From Aspidiotus rigidus (lineage: Eukaryota; Arthropoda; Insecta; Hemiptera; Diaspididae), in NCBI GenBank assembly GCA_035079385.1, contig JAVHKY010000067.1, positions 434,001-498,000 of the forward strand: a stretch of DNA of 64,000 nt, in the 5' to 3' direction. Every line of letters starts with the position of its first letter. Position 1 is the stretch's first letter. The notes under the pieces were generated by a model. The model made no database searches. It had not been told where the DNA came from and saw only the letters and a program-made list of their open reading frames with translations. A program made the translations under genes and the position numbers. This document shows, piece after piece, positions 9,744 to 24,323 of the stretch.

Positions 9744-10849
9744 TTTATCTAGTAGATGTTGTAGGAGTCCTCTAGGATCCTCACTCCGTTCATAGAGAAT
9801 AAATTCTGTGAGTATAAAGTAATTAAGGGCTAAAGGAAACCTGTTTCATGGGTGACAAACTTCACTAAGACAGCTGAATAATCGAAATTTTTCCAAGTCT
9901 TGATTTTGTATGGCTTAAGCCGCAAAAATTTCGTGAATGTGACCCTGACTTATGAAAGAATTCAATAGATTTCTAATTTTTCTAAGGATCTTAATTCGAG
10001 ACCCTTTGAATCCTTTTTATCATTTCAAACGAGAGCACTTTTTAGAAATGAAACTGTGCAATGCATAAGATGAGATGAAAATTAATCGTATCCAAGTTCC
10101 ACTATCCGCTTGAAAGTCAAAATTTTTCCAAGTCCTACTAACTTATTCATAATATAAATTTTCAAGCTTTTAAACTAGGTGTCACCTCCCTCTTTTCCTG
10201 TTTGAAATTGTAACCTAGTCTTCATATTCGAAGGCTTGGAATCATAAATAATAACAGAGAACCTATTCTCCTTTTTCTGAAATTTGTGCACTCCGGCGTC
10301 TTTTGACCTTGACCTAATTAGGGACTTGAAAAAATTTTCCCGCCTTTCTCCTTCTTTGTCGACACGTTGACCTAAAAACGTGAAAATTTACGAATTTTGA
10401 GTTATGCCGGTGCACGCGTTCTCCCGACCATTTGTGTTGGTAGCGTTGCTTAGAACTCGCAGATAGAATTACCGGTGCTTATCAATCTACTGTTTGTGAG
10501 TAATTAATTGGCGCTTTGTAGAAATGCGTTTTGTCCGCGTTGACCATTTGGGCAAACTACAAAAACGAGAAAATTGATGAGCGGCGCGAGTGACGGGCGG
10601 AAGATTTCCTTAAATTGATCCAAATCAATTTTTTTTAGAAGAGAAGATGGTCTGTAGGAAATTTACGCTTTACAAATATTGTTCTGTTTTTATTCCGCCT
10701 AAATTGCTGTCATTTCGAGATTACCTACTCGCTGAACATTTAAATCGGAAAATTACCTCGCTCCCGTTTTCAATTTTGACGATCTTAACGCTCCTAGTAT
10801 ACTTAGTGAATGGCTGGCCCGAATTTTGGAGTGTGCAAACTAAAACAGT
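9744..10849. other. Intergenic, nothing recognised
   Basis: No supported gene, repeat or RNA. Several short open frames exist, with no family resemblance. Confidence 0.4.
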
Positions 10850-11231
10850 ATACAGAGGTTGAAAGCAAGATGGAAGCTGAAAGTTTAAAGCCGAAAGCGA
10901 GGGAATTTTGACTCTAAAAAGCCAAAAGTTGCATTTTTTTGATAGGAAGCAAAACGTCAAAAGTTTTATTTATTCAGCTTTTTCTTTCACTTTTTGTCTT
11001 CTGCTTCTTTTCCCTCATTCTCTTTTCAACTTCTTTTTTTTTTCTCTGTGTCTGGAGAAGTTGAAAGCTAGCTCAAAGCTGAAAGTTTTAAGCCGAAAGC
11101 CGGAGAATTTTGACAGGAAAAAGCCGAAAGTTGAAAAATGTTTTTTGTTGGGAAGCGAAAAGCCAAAAGTTTTTCAGGTTAAAATTGAAAGCTAAAGTCA
11201 AAAGCTAAAGTTTTATCTTACAGCTTTCAAC
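10850..11231 (+). repeat. AAAGCTGAAAG/AAGCCGAAAG repeat arm (left)
   Basis: Two tandem, diverged copies (about 10855-10975 and 11055-11205) share the order gttgaaagc, aagctgaaagttt, aagccgaaag, gaattttgac, aagccaaaagtt. The complementary sense of the same motifs (GGCTTTTGGCTTTCAGC) appears at 12240-12765, so this looks like one arm of a large inverted repeat split by the hAT-like insertion. Confidence 0.5.
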
Positions 11232-12196
11232 TAGTGATGGGCGGTTATCAGTTAGTAACCGATTAATCGGTTTATTCTTGTGTAAAATTAACCGAAAAAC
11301 CGGTTCATTTGTAATTGACGGTTAACCTGAGAAACCAGTTAATAAGAGCGCATAAACCGATTAACCGCAAAAATTTAAAATTTTTCAAAAATTCCAAATT
11401 CCGATTGATAATTTGACAAATTTGAAGTACCAGGGCTGAAGTTGATTAGAATTACTGAGTTAGATGTAAAGGATTAGGAACTATCATTCAAGATATTTCT
11501 CAATCATTAAGAGTATGCTCTACCTAGTCATTCACACACAGAAAATGCACGTGTATTACACAAAATGGTGTCTTGCGGGTAGTGATTTTTGCCCACATAT
11601 AACATATCGAATAATGTATAAAATGATTAGGAACGTGGTTTAATTTATTTTTGAAGTTGAGGAAAATACGGCTAATTTGTTGACAAATCGCGAAATATTC
11701 TGAATGATCTTCAGGAAACGTTTGAACTTACGTCTGAAGGGGCCATCTTTGAATCGTTGAATTCCAATCAATGAACAAAATTAGTTCGTGTGAACCAATT
11801 AGCCGTATTTTCCTAAGTTTTATCTACATAAATACGAAGTTTCAAGATATTTCATGCTTTATTTAATCAGTTATATCGGGGCAAAAATCGCAACATGTGA
11901 TACATATTTTGTGTGTGTCTACGTGTGAGTGACTAGGTAGAGCATACTCTTAACACGTAAGAGACCTTCCTTCTCTTTTTTTTTTAATTTTCGCAATTTT
12001 GAGAGCAAAAAAGTGGAAGACCTTGGCGCTCCTAGCGGAATTATTTGAGAACTAAAAGCGATCCGAATAATTGTCAGTTAACCGGTTAACCAGTTTATTT
12101 GGGGGTTTATAACCAATTACCCGGTTACAATGATCTCTCTCTATAGTAAACCGTTTAACCGGTATATTGAAATAACCGCCCATCATTACTTTCAAC
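11224..12196. mobile_element. hAT-like non-autonomous element with perfect 8-base target duplication
   Basis: The target duplication CTTTCAAC (11224-11231 and 12189-12196) encloses an element at 11232-12188. The terminal inverted repeats begin TAGTGATGGGCGGTTAT (left) and TAATGATGGGCGGTTAT (right, reverse complement), followed by many AACCGGTTAA palindromes. Eight-base duplications and a YAGKG-type start are typical of the hAT superfamily. No transposase frame is present. Inside lies a second long palindrome (11507-11953). Confidence 0.85.
11507..11953. repeat. Inner palindrome nested in the hAT-like element
   Basis: The left arm TAAGAGTATGCTCTACCTAG and its reverse complement at 11934-11952 mark the ends. 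Further inward the arms keep pairing (GGAAAATACGGCTAAT at about 11661 with ATTAGCCGTATTTTCC at about 11799, and a TTTTTGCCC pair), so nearly the whole 447 bases can fold back on itself. Confidence 0.7.
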
Positions 12197-12780
12197 CTCT
12201 GAGTCTCTGACAGTATAGCCGAGCGGTCGAAAATTTCAACTTCAGCTTTCAGCTCGAACTTACGACCTTGAAACTTTGACTTTTGGAAAAATTTAGCTGG
12301 TTTAATTCGACTAATTTTCGGCTGATGATGAATGATATGAGTCGATCACAAGAATTGGGGGCTGCGGCATTATTATACCTGCGGTAGATACCAATCCTCC
12401 AGTTTGTGTACATCTCTATATTGGATGACTGCACTACAGGCTTCTATACTGAACGGTTGAACAGCTGAACTGAAATTACTGAACCAAAACAAATCTTCAG
12501 CTTTGTTAATTCTTTGGCAAAACCTGTCTGGCCTAGAGAACGGAGCACTTGAACTTAAAATTTGAATTACTCAAGCAGTGCATTTTCCTTTTCACGGGAA
12601 TCGAGAAAGCTAAAAAAAAAAAAAAAGAAGACTGGGAAAAATTTGGCTTACTTTGGCTTTTGGCTTACAAAGATTTAAATGAAGCTGGCTTTTAGCATCT
12701 CTCTTATCAATAAAAATTCAGCTAAATTCGGTTTTTGGCTTTTGGCTTTCAGCTGGCTGCAATATTCTGAACAAAAAGTG
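12197..12780 (-). repeat. CTTTCAGC/GGCTTTTGGC repeat arm (right)
   Basis: Carries the reverse-complement sense of the motifs in 10850-11231, e.g. TTGGCTTTTGGCTTTCAGC near 12740. Probably the opposite arm of the same older foldback. The pairing is degenerate. Confidence 0.4.
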
Positions 12781-14844
12781 TGAAATGTGATGCTTATGAT
12801 TGATATGAAAAGGGTGACATATGCGCTCCAAGGATTGGTAAATGATATGAGCTTAGGTTTTTATTGCCGCATATCATTACACTAGCGTTTAGATGGCTCC
12901 TCCGAGGTGCTAGGAAGGGGCATAAGAACGAGTGCGCACGACGAACCTCTTGTGTCTAATGTGCAAATATTGTATGACGTGGGCTTGGAATATTTTCAAC
13001 TATCTACCAGATTTGGAAAAAAAAACTCGACCTTCATACAATGGGGAACTTATCCCTGAAGCGGATTAGAGCCACCTCTCCTTAGAATTACAGAACCACG
13101 ATTTGCTGAAAGGACAGCGGATGTCTATTCGTATGACCCTTCCCATTAAACAAGTTCTCAGTTGGGACAGAAAATTTTGAGGTGGAAATCATTGGTAGCT
13201 GTACGAAATTTCATGTTGTGAGTATTGGAATGGACTTCAATTGGCCCTCATTACATAATTAGAATACAGCCTCATGAATTGTTTATTCTTTTGTACCTGA
13301 CCTTCAGACTTCGGATTTTATGATGTATGAAAGTAACAGAATCGAAGTAGGTATAAGTTCCAGTTCAAAGACGAGCCTTCCATAATGGACTTGATGTTAT
13401 CAAATTGAGTTGATTCGGCGGCAATTTATATGAACCATGATATTAGTGAGGGCAATCACTTCGATCTATATATAGACGCCATCTCAGAAGGATTGGTCAT
13501 GATTCGAACGGGTCAACAGACTCCCTACAAAAGATTGACGATCCAATTGGTAATGATGACTTCGGATTTTGCGCGTATTAAAAAATGATCAATATCATCA
13601 TCATTGTAGGCAGATTGTAATGCAATAGAGAACTTTACGTTTTTTCACTTTCGTCTTTGTTTTCTAGTCACTGACCTAGACACCAATTAGACATGGGTTT
13701 ATTTGTAAATGCAATTGTTGTCTTCATATTTAAATTAGGCGGAGAACGTTTTGTGACTTATATTTGTGTTGTCTCATTCATTAATATATAAATAGGCTTA
13801 TGTTAGGCTATATCTTTTTTCAATAGGACTCATTTACTGTTGAATCGTTTACTGTCGTTTTGTTCACATACACGACGTACATAAAAAAATTTGATACACT
13901 GTGACGTAACTCGCTGATGTAAACGTAAGTTAGGTATTCCACTGTTGTGATCTGGAACATTTCGTCGTTTTTTTTTTTTTTTTTTTTTTTTCTTAAAATG
14001 ATTCTGACGCTTATGTTTTGGTCGAGTAAGCATTCTTTTTTTTTTCTCAATTTCTTCCGTTTGAGAAAATTACTTTTCAAGCTGTACTACGCAGCAATAA
14101 TCAAGGAAAATTGCGAAGTGAAGCAATATCTGCAATCGATCATCCGAATAGACGATTCGCCGAATCCGTCATCTTGTCTTTTCTGATGGAGATACCAGCG
14201 TCGTTCACTAAGAACGGACACCAGCTGTAGTGCTGTTCATACGAATATTTGCTCCTCAATCGTCAACAATCTTACTTAAATAGAAAACGTTATTTAGCAA
14301 AGATTATTCTTTGCTAAATAAATCAACCGACAGATAGTTGTCTCTTTGAAGTACCTATATGTACTACACGTGTATGCTGATCCAGTTTGAGTTATTACAC
14401 TTTAATCAAAGATCAACGCTTGAAGACTTTATAGTCAGTTGTGTCAGGGTGTTGATAGATGAAGAAGGAGAAGAGCACGAAACTGATTTGAATATTACGA
14501 ACCAACATTTGAGTAGGTCGACTTAAAAAGGACAGAGATGGTCCTCTTAGAAATTATTAAATTGTTAAAAGAAGGAAAAAACTGTGTCTTTCCATCTTAC
14601 ATCCTCATCATTTTTCTTTCCGTCATGATATTAGTTCGCGTTCAAAACTGTGGGGAACGATGCATTTATTTGCCCCATGTTGTACAGGAAAGAGCGTTTC
14701 CATCAGATGTACTATATAGTCTGTGATGAATGAACTATTATGAATAATTTTCCCAAATACTTTTGATCAGATGAGCAGCTTGAAAATGAAAAAATTCGAC
14801 GTTATATTTTACGAATATAAAATGAAAATCTACTTATGTTACAG
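12781..14844. other. Region upstream of the Ly6-type exon; 5' exons not found
   Basis: The earlier exons of the Ly6-like gene should lie here or further left, but I could not identify them. A plus-strand 62-codon frame at 14538-14726 has a hydrophobic segment that could be a signal peptide, yet no good donor in the required phase joins it to the exon at 14845. A perfect 13-base stem with a 6-base loop sits at 14290-14321, and a long T run at about 13970-13992. Confidence 0.35.
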
Positions 14845-15068
14845 CGAACAGCAGAGATCCCAATGAAGTAGTTGTACACCGACAATGCATTTCGGAATGG
14901 GAGAATGGACACGACCCATGTTCGCAGCAAGCATTGAGTTCGTTTTTGAGAGTGGAACACTGCAGCACTTGCGATACAGACCTCTGCAATTCGGCACCGA
15001 CACTGTATACAATCTGCTCACTATTCGGTCCCATCGTGGTACTTCTGAGCAAAATACACTTCATGTAA
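14845..15068 (+). CDS. Last exon of a Ly6/quiver-type three-finger protein (partial)
   Basis: An acceptor (tatgttacAG, ending at 14844) opens a frame running from 14847 to a TAA at 15066-15068. The encoded 73 residues contain the C-terminal half of a Ly6/uPAR (three-finger) domain: HRQCISEWENG, then a Cys, then EHCSTCDTDLCNSA, which ends in the diagnostic CxxDxCN. A short hydrophobic tail (about 20 residues) follows, fitting a GPI-attachment signal. Insect Ly6 proteins of the quiver/boudin type are secreted or GPI-anchored. They act in septate junctions or as ion-channel partners (family knowledge); which member this is cannot be told. The exon begins with the last two bases of a split codon, so the upstream exon must end with one extra base. 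The N-terminal Cys-rich part and signal peptide were not found. Confidence 0.6.
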
Positions 15069-18000
15069 ATTTAAGCCGGAATATAAATTCTGCGCAGGTT
15101 TAACTTACTCGTAAAACAACGTTTGTATAAAACTAACGATTATTTTCAAAAATTTAAAATACCTTATGTGTTAGGTTTTTTTTTTCTTCTCAATTAATAT
15201 TTGTTTTTATTGTCAAGTATCGATATAACTATTTCATTACCGGTATTTATTTTCATTTTACATTTCTCTTGTCGTGTGAAAATTAATTTTATTGAAGTTT
15301 ATCTTTTATAATTTTGTAAATATAATTTTTTATTTGTTACTACTTTTTTAATTTTTTTTCTTTTTTTTCTCATCAATGTTTGAGTGGTTGGCTTTCTTTT
15401 CGTTTTATAATTCCTCTCACCTTTCTAGAGTATCATATATCAGTTTTGAATAAATATAGGAAGTCATCGTTCATCAAAACACTTTCAAAACAAGAGAAAA
15501 GGAAAGAAGAGAAAAGGAAAAATAATGGGAGTCTCCAATTCTTATCTTTTATTCCTTCTTTGAGGAGACTTAATCGGTGATATCAACAGGGATAAAATTA
15601 AAGTTACTTATAGGCACCATTAATTGCATATAGCATCATTTTGTCGCTGATGTTTACGATTAGGTTTGACAATATGAAATTGTAATGTTTTTTATTTATT
15701 TATTTATTTTTCTTCCACCTAGTACCTAATTAAATTTATCATAAATACAGAATAGGTTTATCATCCATGGTAAGATTGTCACAATCAGAGTTCCGTCCTA
15801 ATATTATCTGTTAAGAACACTACCTATTAAAATAAATCATCATAAATTCCTACCTTGATCGTTTTTTTTTTTTCTTTCTTTCTTTCTTTCTATCTTTCTT
15901 TCTTTTGGTAAGGTTATTATGTATTCTAGGCCTATAATACAGTATTATGTCTCTGCAGTACTTATTCTTGGATTTTCAATGGTCTTAATTCAATTTGTTT
16001 GAAGCCCTCGGCTGTCTTCAATCAACAGGCCGGAATGCTAAACTTGGCAATGCCACCCCAAAGGGTTTGTGTTACATAAATTATGCTCTTATGGTAAAAA
16101 CACAAGAAAAACTTGTAATATTGTTGATTTGCGAACATGGTATTCGATTTCAGGGGAAAAGTAAATGAATGAATCGGAAGAGTAGACGATTCTCGATTTT
16201 TTGAGCTCGGTCTCGTTAAAATTCATGAAGTAGAAAGTGGGAAGGGCGTCCCCGTCTCCCTCCTCGAATCTAGACACGTCAATTTACTTCAAAAAAGTAG
16301 CAACTGCATTCGCGTTATGGACTGGGTTATTATTTATTATACAAAAAATGTAATGATGAAGAGTAGGTCTAAGTGGTGTAAGTAACATACGATTTCTTTT
16401 GGTCTGGTCGACGTAATGACAGCTCGATAAGCTAATTTAACTTCAACTGTAAGTTACAGCACAGTATATCGGCCTCTTCTTATTTTCTTTGTCAAATACA
16501 AGACAGCTCGATAAAATTCACTTAATTTTTTTATGTGTAGTGATAGTGTGTAAAGATACCTACTTTTGTACTTTAGTAGGCAAATAAAAATGCATAAAAA
16601 ATTGGGAATATTGTCAGACTTTTATTTCATTATTCAACATACCCAATGCCTCAACTGTGTCACATAACCGGGAATCTACTCCATGGTCTACTGCAAAAGA
16701 TTTCCGCCTTAGGTAGAATTCTTTTACATTAATTTTCAATTTACTAAGATTATTCGTATCCTCAACAAGATAAATTTATCTTCACACTTTGTTATCAACA
16801 GTTCACTAGGTTACATCCTGTTCATGATCACAATACGAACATCGTGTGTTTTTTAGAAATGAATTTTTTTTTTTTTTTTTTTTTTTTTCAAGAATTCAAT
16901 CACGTTTTTTTAAAGGAAATTGTCGAAAATATTACATGAAATCATTAAACATTTTGTTCCGATGAGTACCTAATTCTTTTCAATTCCTTCAAGTTTGAAA
17001 GAAATATATCGTATCTGGTTTCATATTGGTGCGTCGTCGATGCGGTATGTAGTACATAATATAAACTGATGAAAAAAAAAAAATAATAAAAAAAAAAAAA
17101 TATTCTGAATAACATAATTATTAAGATGAAAACTTTGTATTATCGTCACAATTTATTCGAAGTGAAACTGGTACGTGAGTATTGAAATAACAAACTTAGC
17201 TTTATAATAATATAGTTTACTTGGAATAAATTGTGTCGAGAAAATGAATTTTCTCTGGAAATTTTTATCAAGCTCGGCGGATAAGGTAACAATCTTTTTC
17301 TCTCCTGGGCGGGAACTTATGAGGTATGTGTACATGGTAACTATATAATTTTGGTAAAATTTACACCTAAATCCATCTATCGATTTTTGATTTTCTGTTT
17401 TTTTTTTCCCTTGAAATTTTGGGTGTCTCTTGTTTTACAACGCTACCTACCTACTTATTGAAATTTGAAAAATTAAAGAGTAAGGGATATCAACTCTACG
17501 TATTTTCGATAGATATGGCTAAAATGAGGAATATTATTTTTCAACTAGAAAATGCAGTACAATATTAAACGTACAAGTAAAAATCGGCAAAAGTTTGTTT
17601 GCTTTTGATCATAAATAAAAACATGAATTGAGCGAAAAGAAATAATTATGATTTTTATTTTCAAAATCGTTAAATAGGTATATCTAAGTCCAGTTTCTTC
17701 ATGATCCGACAAATTCAATGATTATTTTATATTTATAACTTTTTTCAAGTGTTTTCATTTTCATTATCAACTTTCAACCTAGCGTAGTACCTTAGTTTTT
17801 TCTTGTCTTTTTTTTTTTTTTTTTTTTTTTTGTAGGTACCTAAACAAGAAATATTTTTTTGTAATACAGATTCTTCTCGTCTGTGCGAGTCATGTTAATG
17901 TCAATGGTAAGGTTGCGTACGGGTACGTAACGTAGTAAACCAATTAAAACCGCAAAGGATAAAAGAACACAATAAAACCATAGTAAGAAGTCACAAAATC

Positions 18001-21000
18001 TAAAGTACTTTTATCAAGGGGAAAAAAAAACAGTTTCACTGGAACTTGACCCCCTTTTTGACATTTTTATTTTCATCGTAATAGAAATCAAAACTAACTA
18101 TTTTCAGTTTTTGCATCCAGTTTCTATTTTTCTAACTTTCTTTCACAAATTTTCTTGAATTTCCGTAAAATAGGAGGTACACCTAATTTTGCAATTTTGG
18201 TGCGAGATTCAAACTTTAAATTTGCTCTTCTTTCATTCGTTATTAATCTTTTTTAGAATTTTTCAGCTTGGGACACAACACCTAATATACCTGTAAATTA
18301 AAACGTCGCATTAAAATTCATTTACTAATGTTTGAAATTTTAGTCGAAATCAAAAAAATGCCTGACATCTTCTCATGTTCTTCATTTCTCAAGGCTTTAT
18401 TTGAGGTCATTTTGCTAAAAGATTCCTATACTGTGATGAAAAGACGCTAGGATAATGCCGAGCTTAATTCATTGAAACAGGAAATTCTTCAAAATGAAGA
18501 TTAGGTGTATATTGGAATGCAGTATGGCTATCAACGACTTCAACATTTCGATAAAAAAGAATAGAGGTGCCGAGGAAGACGAGGCCCTTTCCGTATCACG
18601 CCGTGAATATGACTACCATATCTATCTGCAACCCGTATCCTAGGCTTTTAAATGGAAGGTGCCTAATAAGTGTCAAATAAGCCCCTTCTGACAGTAAAAT
18701 ACGACTTTTGTCAAAATTTCACCATGTAGTCTTATGGGTTTGGCCAAAAAATGGCAAAATGTCGAGATACTGCCATAGTGAGTGGCGGACATCTGTCAGC
18801 ATTTTTGCACAACGGATAATTTTTTTCCCGTCTTAGATACCTATCTTACGCTTATAAAAAAACGTATTTGGTCTGTTATTTTTCACCACCACAGATCCCG
18901 CGACCAAATATAGGTATCGATCAATTGCCGTGACATTTGAACTTTTTTACTTCGGTACCTAGTTGGGCACCTGTTGGGAATACTGTGAGATAATTTGACT
19001 CTGGAACGTTGGGTATCAGAAGAATTATAAGTATTATGTACTTTATTTAGCCTACACTTTATTTCTAATTCGAATAAATTCATCGTTTTTGCCTGTAAGT
19101 TCATAACCTCAAATTCATGAGTATTAATTTTCTTAAAGGCAAAATTATTGAATTAGGTTGTATGACAGTCTAGATAAAGTCTAAAAAATTGGTAAAGAAT
19201 TCGTGGTAATTATTGATTACCACAAAGGCATCGAATAATGATCTGTCCTTCATCTAAACCGTATTCAATCCATTGTGGAAATGACTCCTCATCGTCTCTA
19301 TGCAATGACGAACTATTCTCGATGCTGTTGAAAATAAGTCGATTAATCATTTCCGAATTAACTTATTGATTCATGCACTTTGAGTCAATGTTAAATTATT
19401 GTGCTCTTGTTTATTACACTTGTGCATTCACTGTCTTGTCGTGTTCCCTGCGTATTTTCTGAATAATGCATCAATCAAAAGTCAATGCATAAAATAAATT
19501 GCTATCAGCTTTTGAAAATGTGTCGAGCTCCCATTATAGTTGCATCGTATGTATATCTGCAGACTTTTTTTTTCCCCCTTGCTATTGTTTACCATCCTTC
19601 ACTATACCTAGGCTACATGAGAAAAGTTCGCTTGTAAGATTACTTCATAGCTGATAAATTTTCTAGAAGGTATAATTTTCCTCGAGTGAAGGTTAGGTCA
19701 AAATCGATCAAGGTTTTCTAAGGAATTATTTCGCAGTGGTAAGTATGTCGTTCTACAAACGGTCTACTACATAATTAATTCGTAAATTGTGAGCACCAAA
19801 AAAAAAAAAATAAATAAAATAAGGTGTATGACACACTCTCGATTTTGATTCTTACTCATAACGAGCGTCAATATTTAAGTACCTACCTAGTCATTTCGTT
19901 AAGTACCAAGTCGAGTTCTACTCATTTAAGATTAAAATGATGTACCTACTCCACGTATGAGTCATAGTGAGGCGTGACACATGTTTTTCATAAATTTGTT
20001 TCATTGAATAATTGCTCCTCATTGTTGGGGTATGTAAAACGCCGGAAGAAGTTACAAGCACCATCAATGGAAAAAAATCTCTTTCTCTCCAACATTGGTT
20101 TCTGATTGTCTCTTTACATTTTTGTGTTCTTCTTATTCCAAACACTTTGACATTATCGATTCAAATTTGGTCACATGTAACGTGATTACATAAGTGCTCG
20201 TATTTCGAACAACTTATCTAAGAACGCTGCTCTGAATTCCGATGTAAGAATAATGAACGACGCAGTTCCCCCACGAACTCATTTAAACTCGTAGGAAAAA
20301 AAAGCATCATTGTCATGCAAATTAAAAACTATTTTTAGGTCTGCGGTTAAGTCACCCAGCACCAAAAAAAATCTTTGAGTGACACGAGGCGATTCTCCAT
20401 CTACGCATAAATCCTCATCGCTAGTATTTTTTCCGTCTCATCCGATAGAGGAACAACAGAAATAAAATGAGTAAAAACGTTAATTATTATCCGTTTCTTA
20501 TATTGCACATTAGATCATTTAAATTAAGAACAATACGAAATTCACGTTTTTACGATTAAAAAAAGAAAAAAGACACAACTATTTATCTGATCTTATCTTC
20601 TAAAACGTGGTTAAGCAAAGACACTTCGTTATCTAAAAAACAAGTAAAAGGAGACATTACACAGAATTAAAGAGGAACGGGATAATCGCCGACATCTTAC
20701 ATCGTACCTTATAGCGTAATTTATGTACACATATGAGCTCGAATACTTCAAGAAATAAAAAATATGAGGTTTGCAACACACTCGATAACATACAATTCCC
20801 ATTTCATGGGAAGTTTACTTTACAAATAAATGAATCAATTATTTAAAAATCATTATAAATAATCAGGACGGTGAGCGTGCACAGGCTGAATGGCAACTAT
20901 CGACAACGAAATTCGTGTAAAAAATACAAAACCTACAGTTCAGCTGCGTGAAAAGAGGAAAGAAGGAGGGAAGGTGGGTGCTCAACACCAGCAGTTTTGA

Positions 21001-21182
21001 AAATGTTCTTACCATTTGTAAATGCAATAAATTATCAACCCTAATCGACATACAATATTGAGATCTACTAGACAAGATTTCAATAAAACTGTATTAAGTA
21101 TGATCCGTAATTGTGGAATTAATTTTTAAGCGTTTTTCGAAAATATAAAAATTGATTAATGAATTATTCCATCACTCAGAAT
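15069..21182. other. Long gene-poor stretch
   Basis: About 6.1 kb of AT-rich DNA with no supported gene. It holds simple repeats: a (TTTA)n run at about 15690-15710, a (TTTC)n run at 15869-15906, and T runs near 16866-16890 and 17810-17831. One recognisable dispersed repeat lies at 16026-16233. Short open frames here have no family resemblance. Confidence 0.45.
16026..16233 (+). repeat. Fragment of the dispersed element family seen at 28035-28592
   Basis: Shares an ordered series of blocks with the reverse complement of about 28360-28575: CAGGCCGgAAT, GCTCTTATG, GTTGATTTGC, GATTCTCGATTTTTTGA and GGTCTCGTTAAAATT. It lacks the paired arm, so it is a truncated or one-armed copy. Confidence 0.7.
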
Positions 21183-21188
21183 TTTAAT
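21183..21188 (-). terminator. Candidate poly(A) signal of the MAPKAPK2-type gene
   Basis: ATTAAA on the minus strand about 45 bases after the stop codon. This is a common variant signal; its use is inferred from position only. Confidence 0.35.
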
Positions 21189-21232
21189 CAATGCGCAAAA
21201 ATTTTCCTACCCGGGGGATAAATACAAGTCTT

Positions 21233-23998
<2,766 letters not shown>

Positions 23999-24004
23999 TT
24001 TATT
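23999..24004 (-). terminator. Candidate poly(A) signal of the DeSI-PUL gene
   Basis: AATAAA on the minus strand about 320 bases beyond the stop codon at 24324. The assignment rests on position only. Confidence 0.3.
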
Positions 24005-24323
24005 TTTGGTCTTGCCAACTGATAGAAATTTTTACATCGTTGATTTGTTAACTCATGCATGACATTGAATGAAGAGGAAGTTCTCCACACCGCCATATCT
24101 TTGCAGGTAGGTGCAAGCTAATATTTTTGAGCAACCTCTATAATGAGAAAGAATCTCTTAAATTCCACCCTACTAAGATTGATATTCTCCACAATAAAAA
24201 TTTATACCTACGCGATAACAAAAAATATAATGACGTCTTGTTAAATAACAAAATAATAAAACAGAAAAAAAGAAGTTCGTAATATCAGTTATTTCATCGG
24301 GAATATAAAATTAATTATTTCCT

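Noticed and set aside
13820..14080. Lys-rich minus-strand frames around 13.95 kb
   Set aside because: They are translations of a long T run.
14538..14726. 62-codon frame with a hydrophobic segment, as first exon of the Ly6-like gene
   Set aside because: No adequate donor in the required phase, and it lacks the N-terminal CxxC pattern of Ly6 domains.
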